Assembly: GCA_001936135.1 (NCBI GenBank)
Contig: CP012816.1
Span: 3,531,501 to 3,595,500, forward strand
Origin: Saccharomycopsis fibuligera x Saccharomycopsis cf. fibuligera
Lineage: Eukaryota; Ascomycota; Saccharomycetes; Ascoideales; Saccharomycopsidaceae
Length of the DNA stretch: 64,000 nucleotides
Direction: 5' to 3'
Shown here: piece after piece, positions 11,571 to 21,580 of the stretch
Position numbering within the stretch: position 1 is the stretch's first letter
Layout: each line of letters begins with the position of its first letter
Notes under the pieces: generated by a model
What the model saw: only the letters and a program-made list of their open reading frames with translations
Told to the model about the DNA's origin: nothing
Databases searched by the model: none
Position numbers and translations under genes: made by a program

Positions 11571-12785
11571 TTTAAATATACTGGAAATGGGAAAGAAAAA
11601 AAATAGTAAGCTATAACTTTATGCTATCTTTGCCAGTCAGTTTCAGAGAAATTCTGATTTGGCGAGCCCTAGGCTGTACTGACGCTAGGTTTCGTTAGCT
11701 TTTCTCATTCGAGGCATATTATTAGGTCAGCTAAAGTATCACTTTATCAGCCAACTGCTTGCCATCTGATAGTTTCCAGCAGCCTTAGTATTTGTTCTAT
11801 ACTATATATTACTTTTCGGCTGTTAAAAAACAATAGCATTGCGTTTATGTTTCCAGATCATAACAAAGCTGAACATCACCTTTATATTATAACTTTCACT
11901 AATCTATATTATTTCTTTGTTCATTTCTGTTTTGTTTGTCTTTATGTTTTCGCTGTCCTTGTTTTTACGCTTTCGTAGCCAATTTTGCCAGGTTCATCCT
12001 AGGTCATCATCTACAGACTGTATAGTCAAACTTATCGAAAAGGGTAATTTTTAGTATATAAGTGCAACAAACAGGGGTGAAACACCCGGCTTTTATCAAA
12101 TGTTCCATCAGAATTATGCAGTATTACTTACACACCCTGCTTGAACCGTCTTCTTAGCCCTTGATTTGAATATTTTGAATATTTTGCATCGCATCAGTTT
12201 ACCTTTTGTTCCTTGACGTTAGCATATTCTGAAGACATCTGTATACCGTTAGCACCTGTTAATAGATGTGCTTTTACTTACTTTCTACTTACAGCGCGAA
12301 CATTCTTAGTCTCGGGCACATACTTGTGTGTGCGTGAACAAAAAGCAAAAAAGCCAGAATGAGTAGCACTAGTTTACATGTTTAGCCATTTTGGGACTAA
12401 ATGGCCACGTTTGTTGTTATTGGCAGATACTGTTGTTTTGCTTGTTATGGCCAAAGTAGTAGCTGCCTTAGCGAATGTTACTGATCCGAGGAGATACCAT
12501 GAAAACATGTATATTTCTCGCACTTAGAAAAGAGAGAAAGGCGTTTTATCTTCCTCAACATGCATTAGTGCCCGTCTGCACGCACAGTTAAAATTGCACA
12601 TTCCACCTAGAGCGCCTATTACTTTAAACATGCCTGTTTGCACAGACAGGCTTTGCAAACTTATATATTCATTCTTCCCTTTGTAACAACCTTGTATTAT
12701 GGGTTCTGATATCATAATCATTAACAACACCATTGTCTATAAAGTAGTGAAATATATTTATAAATCAAAGTAGAGAGCTATAATA
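11571..12785. other. Intergenic region, no gene seen
   Basis: 1.2 kb of AT-rich DNA between the cyclin stop and the next start. TATA-like AATATATTTATAAAT sits about 30 bp before the 12786 start codon. I see no RNA gene or credible frame. Confidence 0.6.
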
Positions 12786-13487
12786 ATGAAGCCAACCACA
12801 ATTGCTTTCACAGCAAGCACTTTACTTTTTGTTTCAGTATCAACTATCGCTGTTTCTGAAGAAGGCAGCTACATCAGACCAGCAGCAATCAGAGAGGAGA
12901 AAGACAAAGATGATGATGATGATGATGATGATGATAAATCTTCTTCGACAACCTCAAAAAGTACATTGATTAGCAAGTCTTCGCTGACCGAGTCCAATAA
13001 AAATGAGTTGAGAACTTCCATAAGCAATAGTGACGACGACGATGATGGTGACAATGATAAACATAGTACTGCTCACAGTAGCAAACACTCATCGTCATCC
13101 TCCTCATCATCATTGCATTCGTCATCGTTGAAATCTGGCTGGAAAATCATCACCGTTCAAGCAAATTCCAGCCTGACCCATTCAACCAACAAGCACTCTT
13201 TAAGCACAAGTCTCAGAAATTCCACCACTTCTTCAAGTTTTTCAACAACAGATCCTTCAACCACTCATGTCACGGCAAAGAAAACTAAAGGAATTTCGTC
13301 CAGCTCGAAAAAGAGAAAGAAGAAGAACAAGAAGAGCTCTAGTGCTTCTGTTTCTAGTCATGCGGGTGCCGCCAACTTGAAAGTTTTTGCAAGCAATTAC
13401 AATGTTAATGATAATCAATACATGAAATGGATTCATGGTGCTGCAGTTGGAGGCCTAGGAGCAGTCTTGGCCATTAGTTTGCTATGA
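12786..13487 (+). CDS. Small Ser-rich secreted protein, probable GPI-anchored wall protein
   Basis: A 233-residue protein with no family I recognise. Residues 1-23 form a clear signal peptide (MKPT, hydrophobic core AFTASTLLFVSVSTIAV, then polar). The middle is dominated by Ser, Thr and Lys with two acidic patches (nine Asp around residues 42-50 and five near 83-87) and a basic stretch KKRKKKNKK near 178. The C-terminus ends in a 16-residue hydrophobic tail GAAVGGLGAVLAISLL with no charged residue after it, the pattern of a GPI attachment signal. Together these suggest a GPI-anchored plasma membrane or wall protein. The acidic and basic runs make it atypical of long wall mannoproteins. Confidence 0.7.
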   Translation: MKPTTIAFTASTLLFVSVSTIAVSEEGSYIRPAAIREEKDKDDDDDDDDDKSSSTTSKSTLISKSSLTESNKNELRTSISNSDDDDDGDNDKHSTAHSSKHSSSSSSSSLHSSSLKSGWKIITVQANSSLTHSTNKHSLSTSLRNSTTSSSFSTTDPSTTHVTAKKTKGISSSSKKRKKKNKKSSSASVSSHAGAANLKVFASNYNVNDNQYMKWIHGAAVGGLGAVLAISLL

Positions 13488-14555
13488 TTTTGTAATCCAT
13501 TGAGTCTGTTTTTCTTGATGCTGATGCTGGTTATCAGTATTATTTGATTCCACCCCTGTGTTTGCTCTCTAATTATTTTTCAATTCGGCTTCCGTCCATT
13601 GATACCAATAGACTTTGTATTACTAACCACTAACTTTCTACTTTCCTTTATAGTTTAACAACCTGTTTCTTATCAATGTTCCGAAGTTTTCCCATCGAGC
13701 ATATTTTTGCTGAATGCTAATACGCTTCTGCAGTCTTTCTGTGTACAATCTTGCCAAAATATTCGCAATGGCAGAGAAGCAGCATAGTTTCTTGTATACA
13801 ACGAGCGACTAAATTGACAAAAACCTTCCGCTTTATTAACACATTTTAGCGGTTTACAAAGCAAACCGGTAATAATCCGACCAATTTTGGCGTTGGTAGC
13901 AAATAAATTTGATTTTTTTCTCACATCAATATTGAAGACTGGTGCTTGCAATAACTGCAAGTGAAAACCCACATTTCCTCTTAGATTAACTGACCATACC
14001 TGCATACGTAAGCATGATAATGCATAAGAGAAAGGAAGTTTAAAAAGGCGTTTAAAAAGGCAAAGAAACTGCGATAAATGCGATAAATGCCATCCATCAC
14101 TGCAGTGTTGGTCTAGAGACAGAGTAAAGCGGAACCAGTGCTATATCAACCCTTTCTCTTTCTTTTCTTTTTCTTTCTTTCTGTTTGATTTATACAGACT
14201 TGCTCATCACCAATTGCTTTCTCCCTGGTTGCGCTGAGTTGCAAAGTTTGATACAGCTTTTATTTTCGTTTTTTTGCAACCTGTTTCTGAATTTGTTTTT
14301 GTTATTACATTTGAAGGCTTAGAGATAGCGCTTTTAGTTTTTCCAATTTTTCTCAGCAGCCGAGACTATAAAGTTTGCCAGCCTCTCCATCTTGAAACAA
14401 AAAAAAAAAAAAAAAAAAAAAGCAGAGAAAGGGAAAAAGTAAATTTAAAAAAAAAAAAATAAAACCAGATAAGCTAACATCATTATAGGCTTTAGTAGCA
14501 ACACGTCCACCTGTGTCACGCTGATATTTCAGTATTCTTTTAAAGCCATTTCGAA
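13488..14555. other. Intergenic region with a poly(A) tract
   Basis: About 1.07 kb with no convincing gene. It contains short direct duplications near 14038-14090 (GTTTAAAAAGGC twice, GCGATAAAT twice) and a run of 23 A at 14399-14421, roughly 135 bp before the next start codon. Confidence 0.6.
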
Positions 14556-15059
14556 ATGCCACAATCAAACGAATTTCCACTTCAAGATTTAAGCAGCGCT
14601 AGTAGTGACCGGTCCCGGTCTCAATCAAGAGCATCGGATAACTTCACTACCCACACCAACGACACTGAACAGAATCTGCTCGATAATGATAACGTCTACA
14701 AATACACTCATCAGAAGCCATCGTTATTCAGAAGAGTGTCGCGTGTATTCTTGAGAAGACCAAACTTGAAAATCATAATAGTAGTGGCGCTTGCTATTTT
14801 TATTGCTTTTAATATAACAGCTGCATTCAGCCCCCGCACAAGTTCTAGCACAGGCACAGGTACCGAAACGTCATCAGGATCCTCGGAAAAATCATTCAAT
14901 AGCATCAAGGATTACTGGAAAAGTTACAAAAATAATATTGGCGGAAAAGTCGGCAACTCAACCATAATACAGTACATCCCTAGTTTCGCGAATATTGGTA
15001 ATACTTTTGGTGAGGACAGCAAAGATAAGCGTAGTACATTTATTTCCTTGCATGATTGA
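14556..15059 (+). CDS. Single-pass type II membrane protein, unknown function
   Basis: A 167-residue protein with a Ser-rich hydrophilic N-terminus, then basic residues RRVSRVFLRR directly before a hydrophobic segment at about 71-91 (LKIIIVVALAIFIAF). The positive-inside rule puts the N-terminus in the cytosol and the remaining 75 residues in the lumen or outside. A possible N-glycosylation site (NST) lies near residue 134. The layout resembles the N-terminal anchors of vacuolar or Golgi type II proteins, but no catalytic domain follows. It could be a short stand-alone protein. I do not recognise the family. Confidence 0.6.
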   Translation: MPQSNEFPLQDLSSASSDRSRSQSRASDNFTTHTNDTEQNLLDNDNVYKYTHQKPSLFRRVSRVFLRRPNLKIIIVVALAIFIAFNITAAFSPRTSSSTGTGTETSSGSSEKSFNSIKDYWKSYKNNIGGKVGNSTIIQYIPSFANIGNTFGEDSKDKRSTFISLHD

Positions 15060-15890
15060 TATTCTTGGTGCTGTGTTTCGAGCTTTAGTTTTTAGCGCTT
15101 CGGTCAATAGATGCATTAATAGACGATTTATGAGTTATTGGAACAATGGTGTTAAACAGGTAACAGTCTCTTTTATAAGTTTTTGACAGCTTTTTATTTT
15201 TGTCTTATTTTATTTTATTTTTATTTTTTGTTATTATCATCACTTCGTTCGAGTTATTCAAATGTCCGAGGAAAAATGGAGTCAGTATAGTACAATCAAT
15301 GACCATCGACAATGGCTATCGATTGCCTTCACTGCCTAGTGTCGGCTTTACGGAAAGAAGCCTTCAAAGAGGCAAGTGTTATTGAACTAAGGTATCAATC
15401 AACATCTAAAAAAAAGGCTTCAAATATATAGAACTGAAAGTGCCGCAAGCACAGCTCTTCACTAGTAAATGCATCCGGACGGGTACAGATTGATGGCTAA
15501 AACTAAATTTAGAAACAAATTAATGTATGCAATCCGTAAGGAAGTAAAGTAGTACGATCAGTTGCTGAATGCGGAAATTTGATGCAAGCCCTGAGGTGTC
15601 CAACGTATACTGCAAAGTTCGTGAGCATAAAAGATAAGCATCAGACAACCATGCAAAAAGAACATTTTCAAAAAATATAGAGTTGACAATTATAACGACG
15701 ATTGAACAAAAGCTTCCAGACCCAGCAGCCCTAATTTTAGTAGTTGGTGAATATTTGCATAACAAACTGACATTAAGTATACATATTCTGAAAAGCAGTC
15801 TTTCTTAATTACTGGTAAATGTTTTCACAGAAGCATAATGCAACGGATGCTTAATCCAGATTTATAATTCTACTGTGTAATTCATAGTTC

Positions 15891-15922
<32 letters not shown>

Positions 15923-16141
15923 CAGGCAAGCAGATGATACGATGCCATTTGAGGCTCGTCAGGCCCATCAGGCCAGTTTATGAAAGATTCTTTGTGGCTA
16001 TTACTAGAGCTTGATACAAAGCTAAACGAAATTTCAAATTAATTCAAGCATAAAGCACAGAAAAAATGATAAATTTGCATTGATCACTTATAGTATAGCT
16101 ATGTACAGATCATCAATAAAACATCAAAAGGTATCACAACA
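15060..16141. other. Intergenic region with a poly(A) tract
   Basis: About 1.1 kb between converging genes. A run of 29 A lies at 15891-15919. No RNA gene or credible coding frame was found. Confidence 0.6.
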
Positions 16142-16636
16142 CTAAAAGTTTTCAGGAACATCCAAACCAACCCTGCGAGCAGTCTTTTTGACTTTTTCCT
16201 CTTGAGTCATGCCCATTCCTGGATTATATCTCTCCAATAATTCCTGATATTTTCTTTGTGATCTCAAAAAGTTCTCCACCACATAAACTACACTGGCTTT
16301 ATGGAGCAAATTTTCCTCTTTTTCTTCCGGCTGAACCTGACCAATCTCCACCAAAGTTCTATAATTTTCGGATAGCTGTAAAGAATTAGTGTATTTAGCT
16401 TCCTGACTTGCTGCTTGCTGTTGCTGTAACTGCTGTCTTCTCTCTTGAATTAACTGTTCAACTTCTTCTTTAGTTTTGTTGCTTTTCAAAAGGTTCATTT
16501 TATGGTAAGCGAGCATAGCATCTTGTTTCTTTATTTGATCCTTGTTATGAAGCTCATATATGCGTTTATTTTGAGCCAAAAGTTCGCGATAAAGCTTTTT
16601 GTAGTTGGACTTGAGCACTTGAGCTGCATTAGACAT
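16142..16636 (-). CDS. FMC1: FMC1-like ATP synthase F1 assembly factor
   Basis: A 164-residue protein close in length to S. cerevisiae Fmc1 (155). Fmc1 acts in the mitochondrial matrix with Atp12 to assemble the F1 sector of ATP synthase, particularly at high temperature. An LYR-type start NYKKLYRELL lies at residues 10-19, and the family ending is clear: NPGMGMTQEEKVKKTARRVGLDVPE at the C-terminus, where the ARRVGL-x-VPE part is the most conserved stretch of the family. Between them is a Gln-rich helical insert (about residues 64-77). Only the first ATG gives the LYR motif at the usual place near the N-terminus. Confidence 0.75.
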   Translation of the reverse strand: MSNAAQVLKSNYKKLYRELLAQNKRIYELHNKDQIKKQDAMLAYHKMNLLKSNKTKEEVEQLIQERRQQLQQQQAASQEAKYTNSLQLSENYRTLVEIGQVQPEEKEENLLHKASVVYVVENFLRSQRKYQELLERYNPGMGMTQEEKVKKTARRVGLDVPENF

Positions 16637-17344
16637 TTTATAAAAAGATTTAAGTAGAATCCGTTACGAGTATGTGAATCAAAAGATCTTATTAATCAGT
16701 CCGGTTAATGCGAGTTAATAGACAGGTAGCGACAAGCTATGTGGGGCTGCTGGAATGTGACTAATGCAAAACGCTGATGCGAATATTTTCAAATTGAGGG
16801 TAAAAGTGGGCCGAGAATGTTCTGAAAGAGAACTTTATCCTTAACGTCAGTGCAATAAGTAGTATATGGTGTTTTTCTACTATGGGGGTTCTGTTTTCCA
16901 ATACTAACACAAAAAGACAAAACTTTTTTATTTTTATCACAGAGTCCTCAACCCGGTTATGTGCGCTGGTATGTTCTTCAAACGGTCTCGTAACGACTCG
17001 AAATTGGAGTTATTTCAAGGTGTGAGTGACTGTAAAAGGCGTTTTGAGTTTACGTTTCAAAGGATCATTGTAATCGTAAGTCCGATTGGAGAATGATGCA
17101 ATAAACGGGATCAGTTGGTATAGCTTTGTGAAGCCACTGAGTGGTGGTGATAGTGTTGCGAAAGAGTACTACATCGTACATAGCATACAAGGCTCCAATT
17201 GATCTAGATACTCGTTTGCTATCACTACATTAAACATCAACAGAAAACTGAAAGGAAAAAAATACAAGAAATTTATTAATTAAAGCTTCTAAAAGCATTT
17301 TGTAAGGTCAAAAAGAGGCTATATGAGAAATTAAGCAAGCCTCG

Positions 17345-17381
<37 letters not shown>

Positions 17382-17574
17382 AGCCGACTGGCGAACTGAA
17401 TGCGAGAATGGAGAATCAATACACCAATTAGAAAAGCTAATTGGAATTTAAAACAAAGAAAATTAAGTTTTGGAAATGCTAGTAACACATTTTTTGCATG
17501 CATGGAAATATTAGGAGAAAAATAGTTTGTGAGCCAATGCTTCAGCAAATGAGTTTTGGTAGGTGTGTCTGAGA
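16637..17574. other. Intergenic region, FMC1 promoter and phosphatase 3' side
   Basis: About 0.94 kb. It contains a run of 32 A at 17348-17379, about 195 bp past the phosphatase stop. Nothing else is recognised. Confidence 0.6.
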
Positions 17575-19323
17575 TTAGGAACTTGGACGACCATCAGTTA
17601 CAATTTTGGTGTAGTCATAGTTGACTTCAAAGCAGGAGTTAGCGAAATCAGCCTTCTCCCACAAAGTGTTCAAATGCTCAACGAATTTGTCAAAATCGCA
17701 CCAGCCATCATCTCTTGCTTCACAATACTCAGGGAAGTTTTTATGGAGAGGAATAGTATGATCATTCAATGTCATGTGGATGTATTTGAAAGTTTGTTTG
17801 TCATCACGCTTATGGTGGCCGTCACGTTCACCATCATTACCGTGTCGACCGTGAGGAGGATGTGGGCCATTGCTATGTTGACCATTGCCTCCAGTGGTTC
17901 TGTTTGCTGGAATTTCTTCATCACATTCAATGACTTCAAAGAATGTTTGAGAAGCAAATGGCACAACGGCACTCAAGTCAAAAGGTGTTTTTTTGTCACC
18001 CAATTTACCATCAGTACTGAACTCTGAAACAAATTGTTTCATTCCCAAAGCAGTGAAGATACTGGAGATGGTCGCGTCGTGAGTAAAATCAAAGTAAAAA
18101 GTTTGGTTTGATGGGAAGTAAGTCTCATTGGTGTCTAACGTGGTGTTCTGCAATGCGACTTCAGAATAATTGAATTGGTTTGCTGGAACACCAGTAAGTC
18201 TATGTTTGAACTCCTCAACCCAACCAATACCCATTGCTCTACCAATTGGCGAACCAAACATATAGTCGTTATACCAGTTCCAAGACAGGTAATATTCAAA
18301 GTCTTCCCATTCTTGCTGTGTGAAAAGGTCGCAGAAATAAGAGTATCCTAAGTTGTTGGTTTCGTATGCACATAGCTGCTGCATTGAAAGAACATCCTTG
18401 TAACTGAGCTGAATTCCTGTAATTTGCTTATTCAATCTTTCCACTGCATTGGTAAGGTATTTGACCAAAAATTTGGAGCTGGCAGTAGCAGCAGGGTTTA
18501 CTGCAAGAATTTTGTACGCAACGGGACAGTTTTGAAAACTTGCTAAAGTGTTATTGAAGCCGTATTCATCAATTAGAAGCTCCAAGTTGACATAATCTTG
18601 CCAGTCAAGACCAAAAAACCCGGCCAAAAAGTATTCTGCAGTTTTGGTGATTCTATCCTGAGAAGTAGCTCTGGCCACAATTTTTTCTGGATTATTCCAG
18701 TCAAAAAGTTGACCATATCTGAAAAAAGATCTAACACCCTTATCAAAAAGCTGCTGGTTTCCGAGCTTGGTTAAAAGGTTTACACCTTGGTCGTATTTCC
18801 AGTTATTTAAGAAGGACAACTCACCCGAAGCAGAAAAGTTGTTAAATTTGGAACTGGCTTTAAACGTCTTGGCGAAGGCAATAGATGAGTCTGGATAACG
18901 CGAACCATGTCGGGAAAGTAAATGAACCTGCTTGATGGAGCACTGCTCGGGTAGAGCGTACTCGTAAACACCCCATGAGTTCTTGTTAATGTAATATGGT
19001 GACAAGTTGCCGAGCAACTCAAAAGTGTTTCTGTCGCCTTCTTTATGACCCTTGGCCTGAATTGCAGTTTCTATAGGTTGTGGTGCTGTATAGGAGCTGG
19101 TTGGAACGCCATAGGTTATATGAGCCGGATCAGTGGCGGCAAGAAATGGCGCGTCCGCGGTAGCGGTAGAGCCGAGGAAGCCTATGTTAGTTGGGAAAAG
19201 CGCGGAATCGTCCAGCAGCTGTGGAGCGGAAAGCGTGGTGGTGGTGCCTGAGCTGGAAACCGCGGAGACGCTGAGCGGAAATGCCGCGGCGATGAAGACG
19301 AGGCTGGCAAACGGAAGGAGCAT
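17575..19323 (-). CDS. Secreted histidine acid phosphatase (PHO5/phytase type)
   Basis: The protein has 582 residues from the ATG at 19323. The active-site signature LSRHGSRYP lies near residue 138, where Arg-His-Gly holds the nucleophilic His. The catalytic HD of the C-terminal half is seen in FTHDATISS. This branch hydrolyses phosphate esters in the periplasm or wall to supply phosphate. The frame is open 31 codons further upstream, but the downstream ATG starts a perfect signal peptide (MLLPFASLVFIAAAFPLSVSA) and lies about 100 bp from a TATA-like box, so I use it. Several N-x-S/T sites fit a secreted glycoprotein. An extra His/Gly/Asp-rich insert (around 17785-17870) follows the catalytic HD and contains a KR pair that could be a Kex2 site. 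PHO5, PHO3 and phytase-like paralogues cannot be told apart here. Confidence 0.9.
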   Translation of the reverse strand: MLLPFASLVFIAAAFPLSVSAVSSSGTTTTLSAPQLLDDSALFPTNIGFLGSTATADAPFLAATDPAHITYGVPTSSYTAPQPIETAIQAKGHKEGDRNTFELLGNLSPYYINKNSWGVYEYALPEQCSIKQVHLLSRHGSRYPDSSIAFAKTFKASSKFNNFSASGELSFLNNWKYDQGVNLLTKLGNQQLFDKGVRSFFRYGQLFDWNNPEKIVARATSQDRITKTAEYFLAGFFGLDWQDYVNLELLIDEYGFNNTLASFQNCPVAYKILAVNPAATASSKFLVKYLTNAVERLNKQITGIQLSYKDVLSMQQLCAYETNNLGYSYFCDLFTQQEWEDFEYYLSWNWYNDYMFGSPIGRAMGIGWVEEFKHRLTGVPANQFNYSEVALQNTTLDTNETYFPSNQTFYFDFTHDATISSIFTALGMKQFVSEFSTDGKLGDKKTPFDLSAVVPFASQTFFEVIECDEEIPANRTTGGNGQHSNGPHPPHGRHGNDGERDGHHKRDDKQTFKYIHMTLNDHTIPLHKNFPEYCEARDDGWCDFDKFVEHLNTLWEKADFANSCFEVNYDYTKIVTDGRPSS

Positions 19324-19420
19324 AGCTTCGGTATAGTGTGTGATGGAGTGTATTCGTCTTGCCGTGAGTACATTTCTTCCTGAACAGAACCGAAAACCTT
19401 TGAGATGATATTTCATTCAG

Positions 19421-19432
19421 TATTTATAAATA
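19421..19432 (-). promoter_or_regulatory. TATA-like box of the acid phosphatase gene
   Basis: TATTTATAAATA, the same on both strands, about 98 bp before the chosen start codon at 19323 and only a few bases before the alternative upstream ATG at 19416. Its position supports the downstream start. Confidence 0.5.
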
Positions 19433-21580
19433 TTTGGAACTCTTAGGGTGGAAATCATTTCGAGAGCCTCTTACGGCCACCAACTCGAATAATTGGGCCG
19501 CTTCCCTATTGTTTTCAATTCTAGTGTATCTTTCTAGTGCCGATTTTCAGTGCAGAGGTTTCTTTGTTAGCACTGCAAATCACTGCATCCACTCGGATAG
19601 CATCGACGGTGATCCTCTAAACTAAACTGCTCAAACAACCAAAACACTTACAATTTCGCCGCTAATTAGTACTAATATAGCAAATAGTTCTCAAAAAAGG
19701 CAGGTTTTGTACGTTTATTGATAAGTGTAAAACTCGAAGGTATGCTGATCTAGATTGGAGTTTTCAACGTTGATTTTCTATGTTTTTGTATCAAATAATG
19801 CAGGACACAATAGCAGTTGATGATTAAATCAAACAGTTTTTTCATGATGTTGAGTAACCGTAAAATTCTACGTTTTTCGAAAGTCATTCTACTCGTCGTA
19901 CTGGTTTGACAATATTCAATTTGTTTGTATCAACCAGCACTTACGCGTGTTTACGAACTACTTGCACCCTAAAGATGGTCAATGGCCCAAATTTACACTT
20001 TTTTTTGACTAACTTTAGACCTCAAATTTTTTCCGAATACGATAAACTGAACTTGAGCCCTTATTTATCATTCCTAAGTTGAGTCTGCTTTCCCATTAGA
20101 AAGATAACTAGTCATTCACTTTTTAGGTCACCTAGATTAGCCGTACCCTTTTTTTTTCTTTTTTTTTTTTTTTTTTTTTTTTTTGATTTTCGAGCTTTGT
20201 GACAAATCAATGCCTCTTGCAGCAATGCATGTAGAGCAGATAAAAAACACATACTGTCTGTCATATGTGACATACGCTTCAGCCTTTTTCGATGGCATGC
20301 TATTCACTTGCAAAATACTGCAACGAAGTTCAAAAAGATCAGTGGCGTTGATAAAAATTTTTCTGTTGCACAAAGTCACATCATCAGTTCAAGCCTTTAT
20401 TCTATTATTTTGGCGCTCTACTGTCGCTTGGTTGTTTTTAGGCCTTCTGCATAGACACTATATTTAGACTGTTTTAAAACTTTGGGCAATAAATATGTTA
20501 TTTTTACGCATAGAGCTTGTTTCCCCTATACATAAATAGCACTTATTTTGTTGCTGGTTAATTCTTCTGGTCATTTTTTGTATTTCTGCCATGGTTAGAT
20601 GATGTATCGTCTTCCATTATGAGCAGTCTTAGTCAGCCTATAAAAAAACAACGATCTATAGCACTTCGTTGTTTACACAGTCTCAGGCAGCTAACAAATT
20701 CATATGAACATTATTGTTTGCCAAGTGTGTCCATCACAGGCCTACCAGTATGATAGTCTATATTACACTTTCTTATTTTCACCTCAAAACAAAAAAAAAC
20801 AAAAAAACTAAGCTATAATGAAGCCATAAGGTTTGACTACTTTGCTGATAAATGCAGCATCGTTAAATTCGGAATTTACTGATAAATTAGGCATTTACTG
20901 TTCCAAATAGGGAAATACGCCATGCGCAAAGAAAAAAAGAACGTTGCAAACAAATTTTGAACCAGAAGAGTCAGCCCCTTTACTAGACTAGTCCGTGTAA
21001 GTCTATAAGCCTATAGTGGTGAGCGAAAAATTGATCTCTATTAAGATTCACTCTAAATCATCCTCATTTCCATATTTGTTAAACTAGAACTGTATTTATT
21101 TTACTAGTCAAGCAACATGCCTTTATACCAAAACTATTACACGTTTTCGGCCAAAGGTATAAGCTCTGAAGCCATCATCTCTTTTTATTTGGCTGAATCG
21201 CTAACTTTCCCTTTTTATGTACAGATGTTGCAAAACACGTTAACGCTTTGCTGTAAGTAGCATTCGCTCACGTTTATATGACGAAGCATGTTATTATGAA
21301 ATTGTTTAAACCTTAATTTTTCTAGAACTGTATAAGCTGAGAGCCTCTATAAGAGTTTTCTGTCGCGCGTTATAAAGCGTGTGAAAATAAGTTGTTCTTG
21401 CAACATGCATGAGGAGACAAATTTCAAAAAACCAAACAATTACTTGAATCAACGTTACTGATTGTCTACAGTTTTCAAAACACATAATACGATTAACAGG
21501 ATAATTTGATTTTTAATAAAAAAAACATAGGATTATTATGATAAAACAGTTGTAGAAAGATTAGCAATAGAGAAGCGTAT
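19433..21580. other. Intergenic region between phosphatase and ASC1
   Basis: About 2.1 kb of AT-rich DNA holding the phosphatase promoter and the ASC1 3' side. A T tract (20151-20184, with 26 uninterrupted T) is present. An open stretch of about 90 codons near 20183-20467 has no recognisable features. No tRNA or snoRNA pattern was seen. Confidence 0.55.

Noticed and set aside
17563-18027. Open frame antisense to the phosphatase
   Set aside because: Mirror of the coding frame of the acid phosphatase.
20183-20467. Open frame next to the T tract
   Set aside because: No homology pattern, and a frame of this length is expected by chance.
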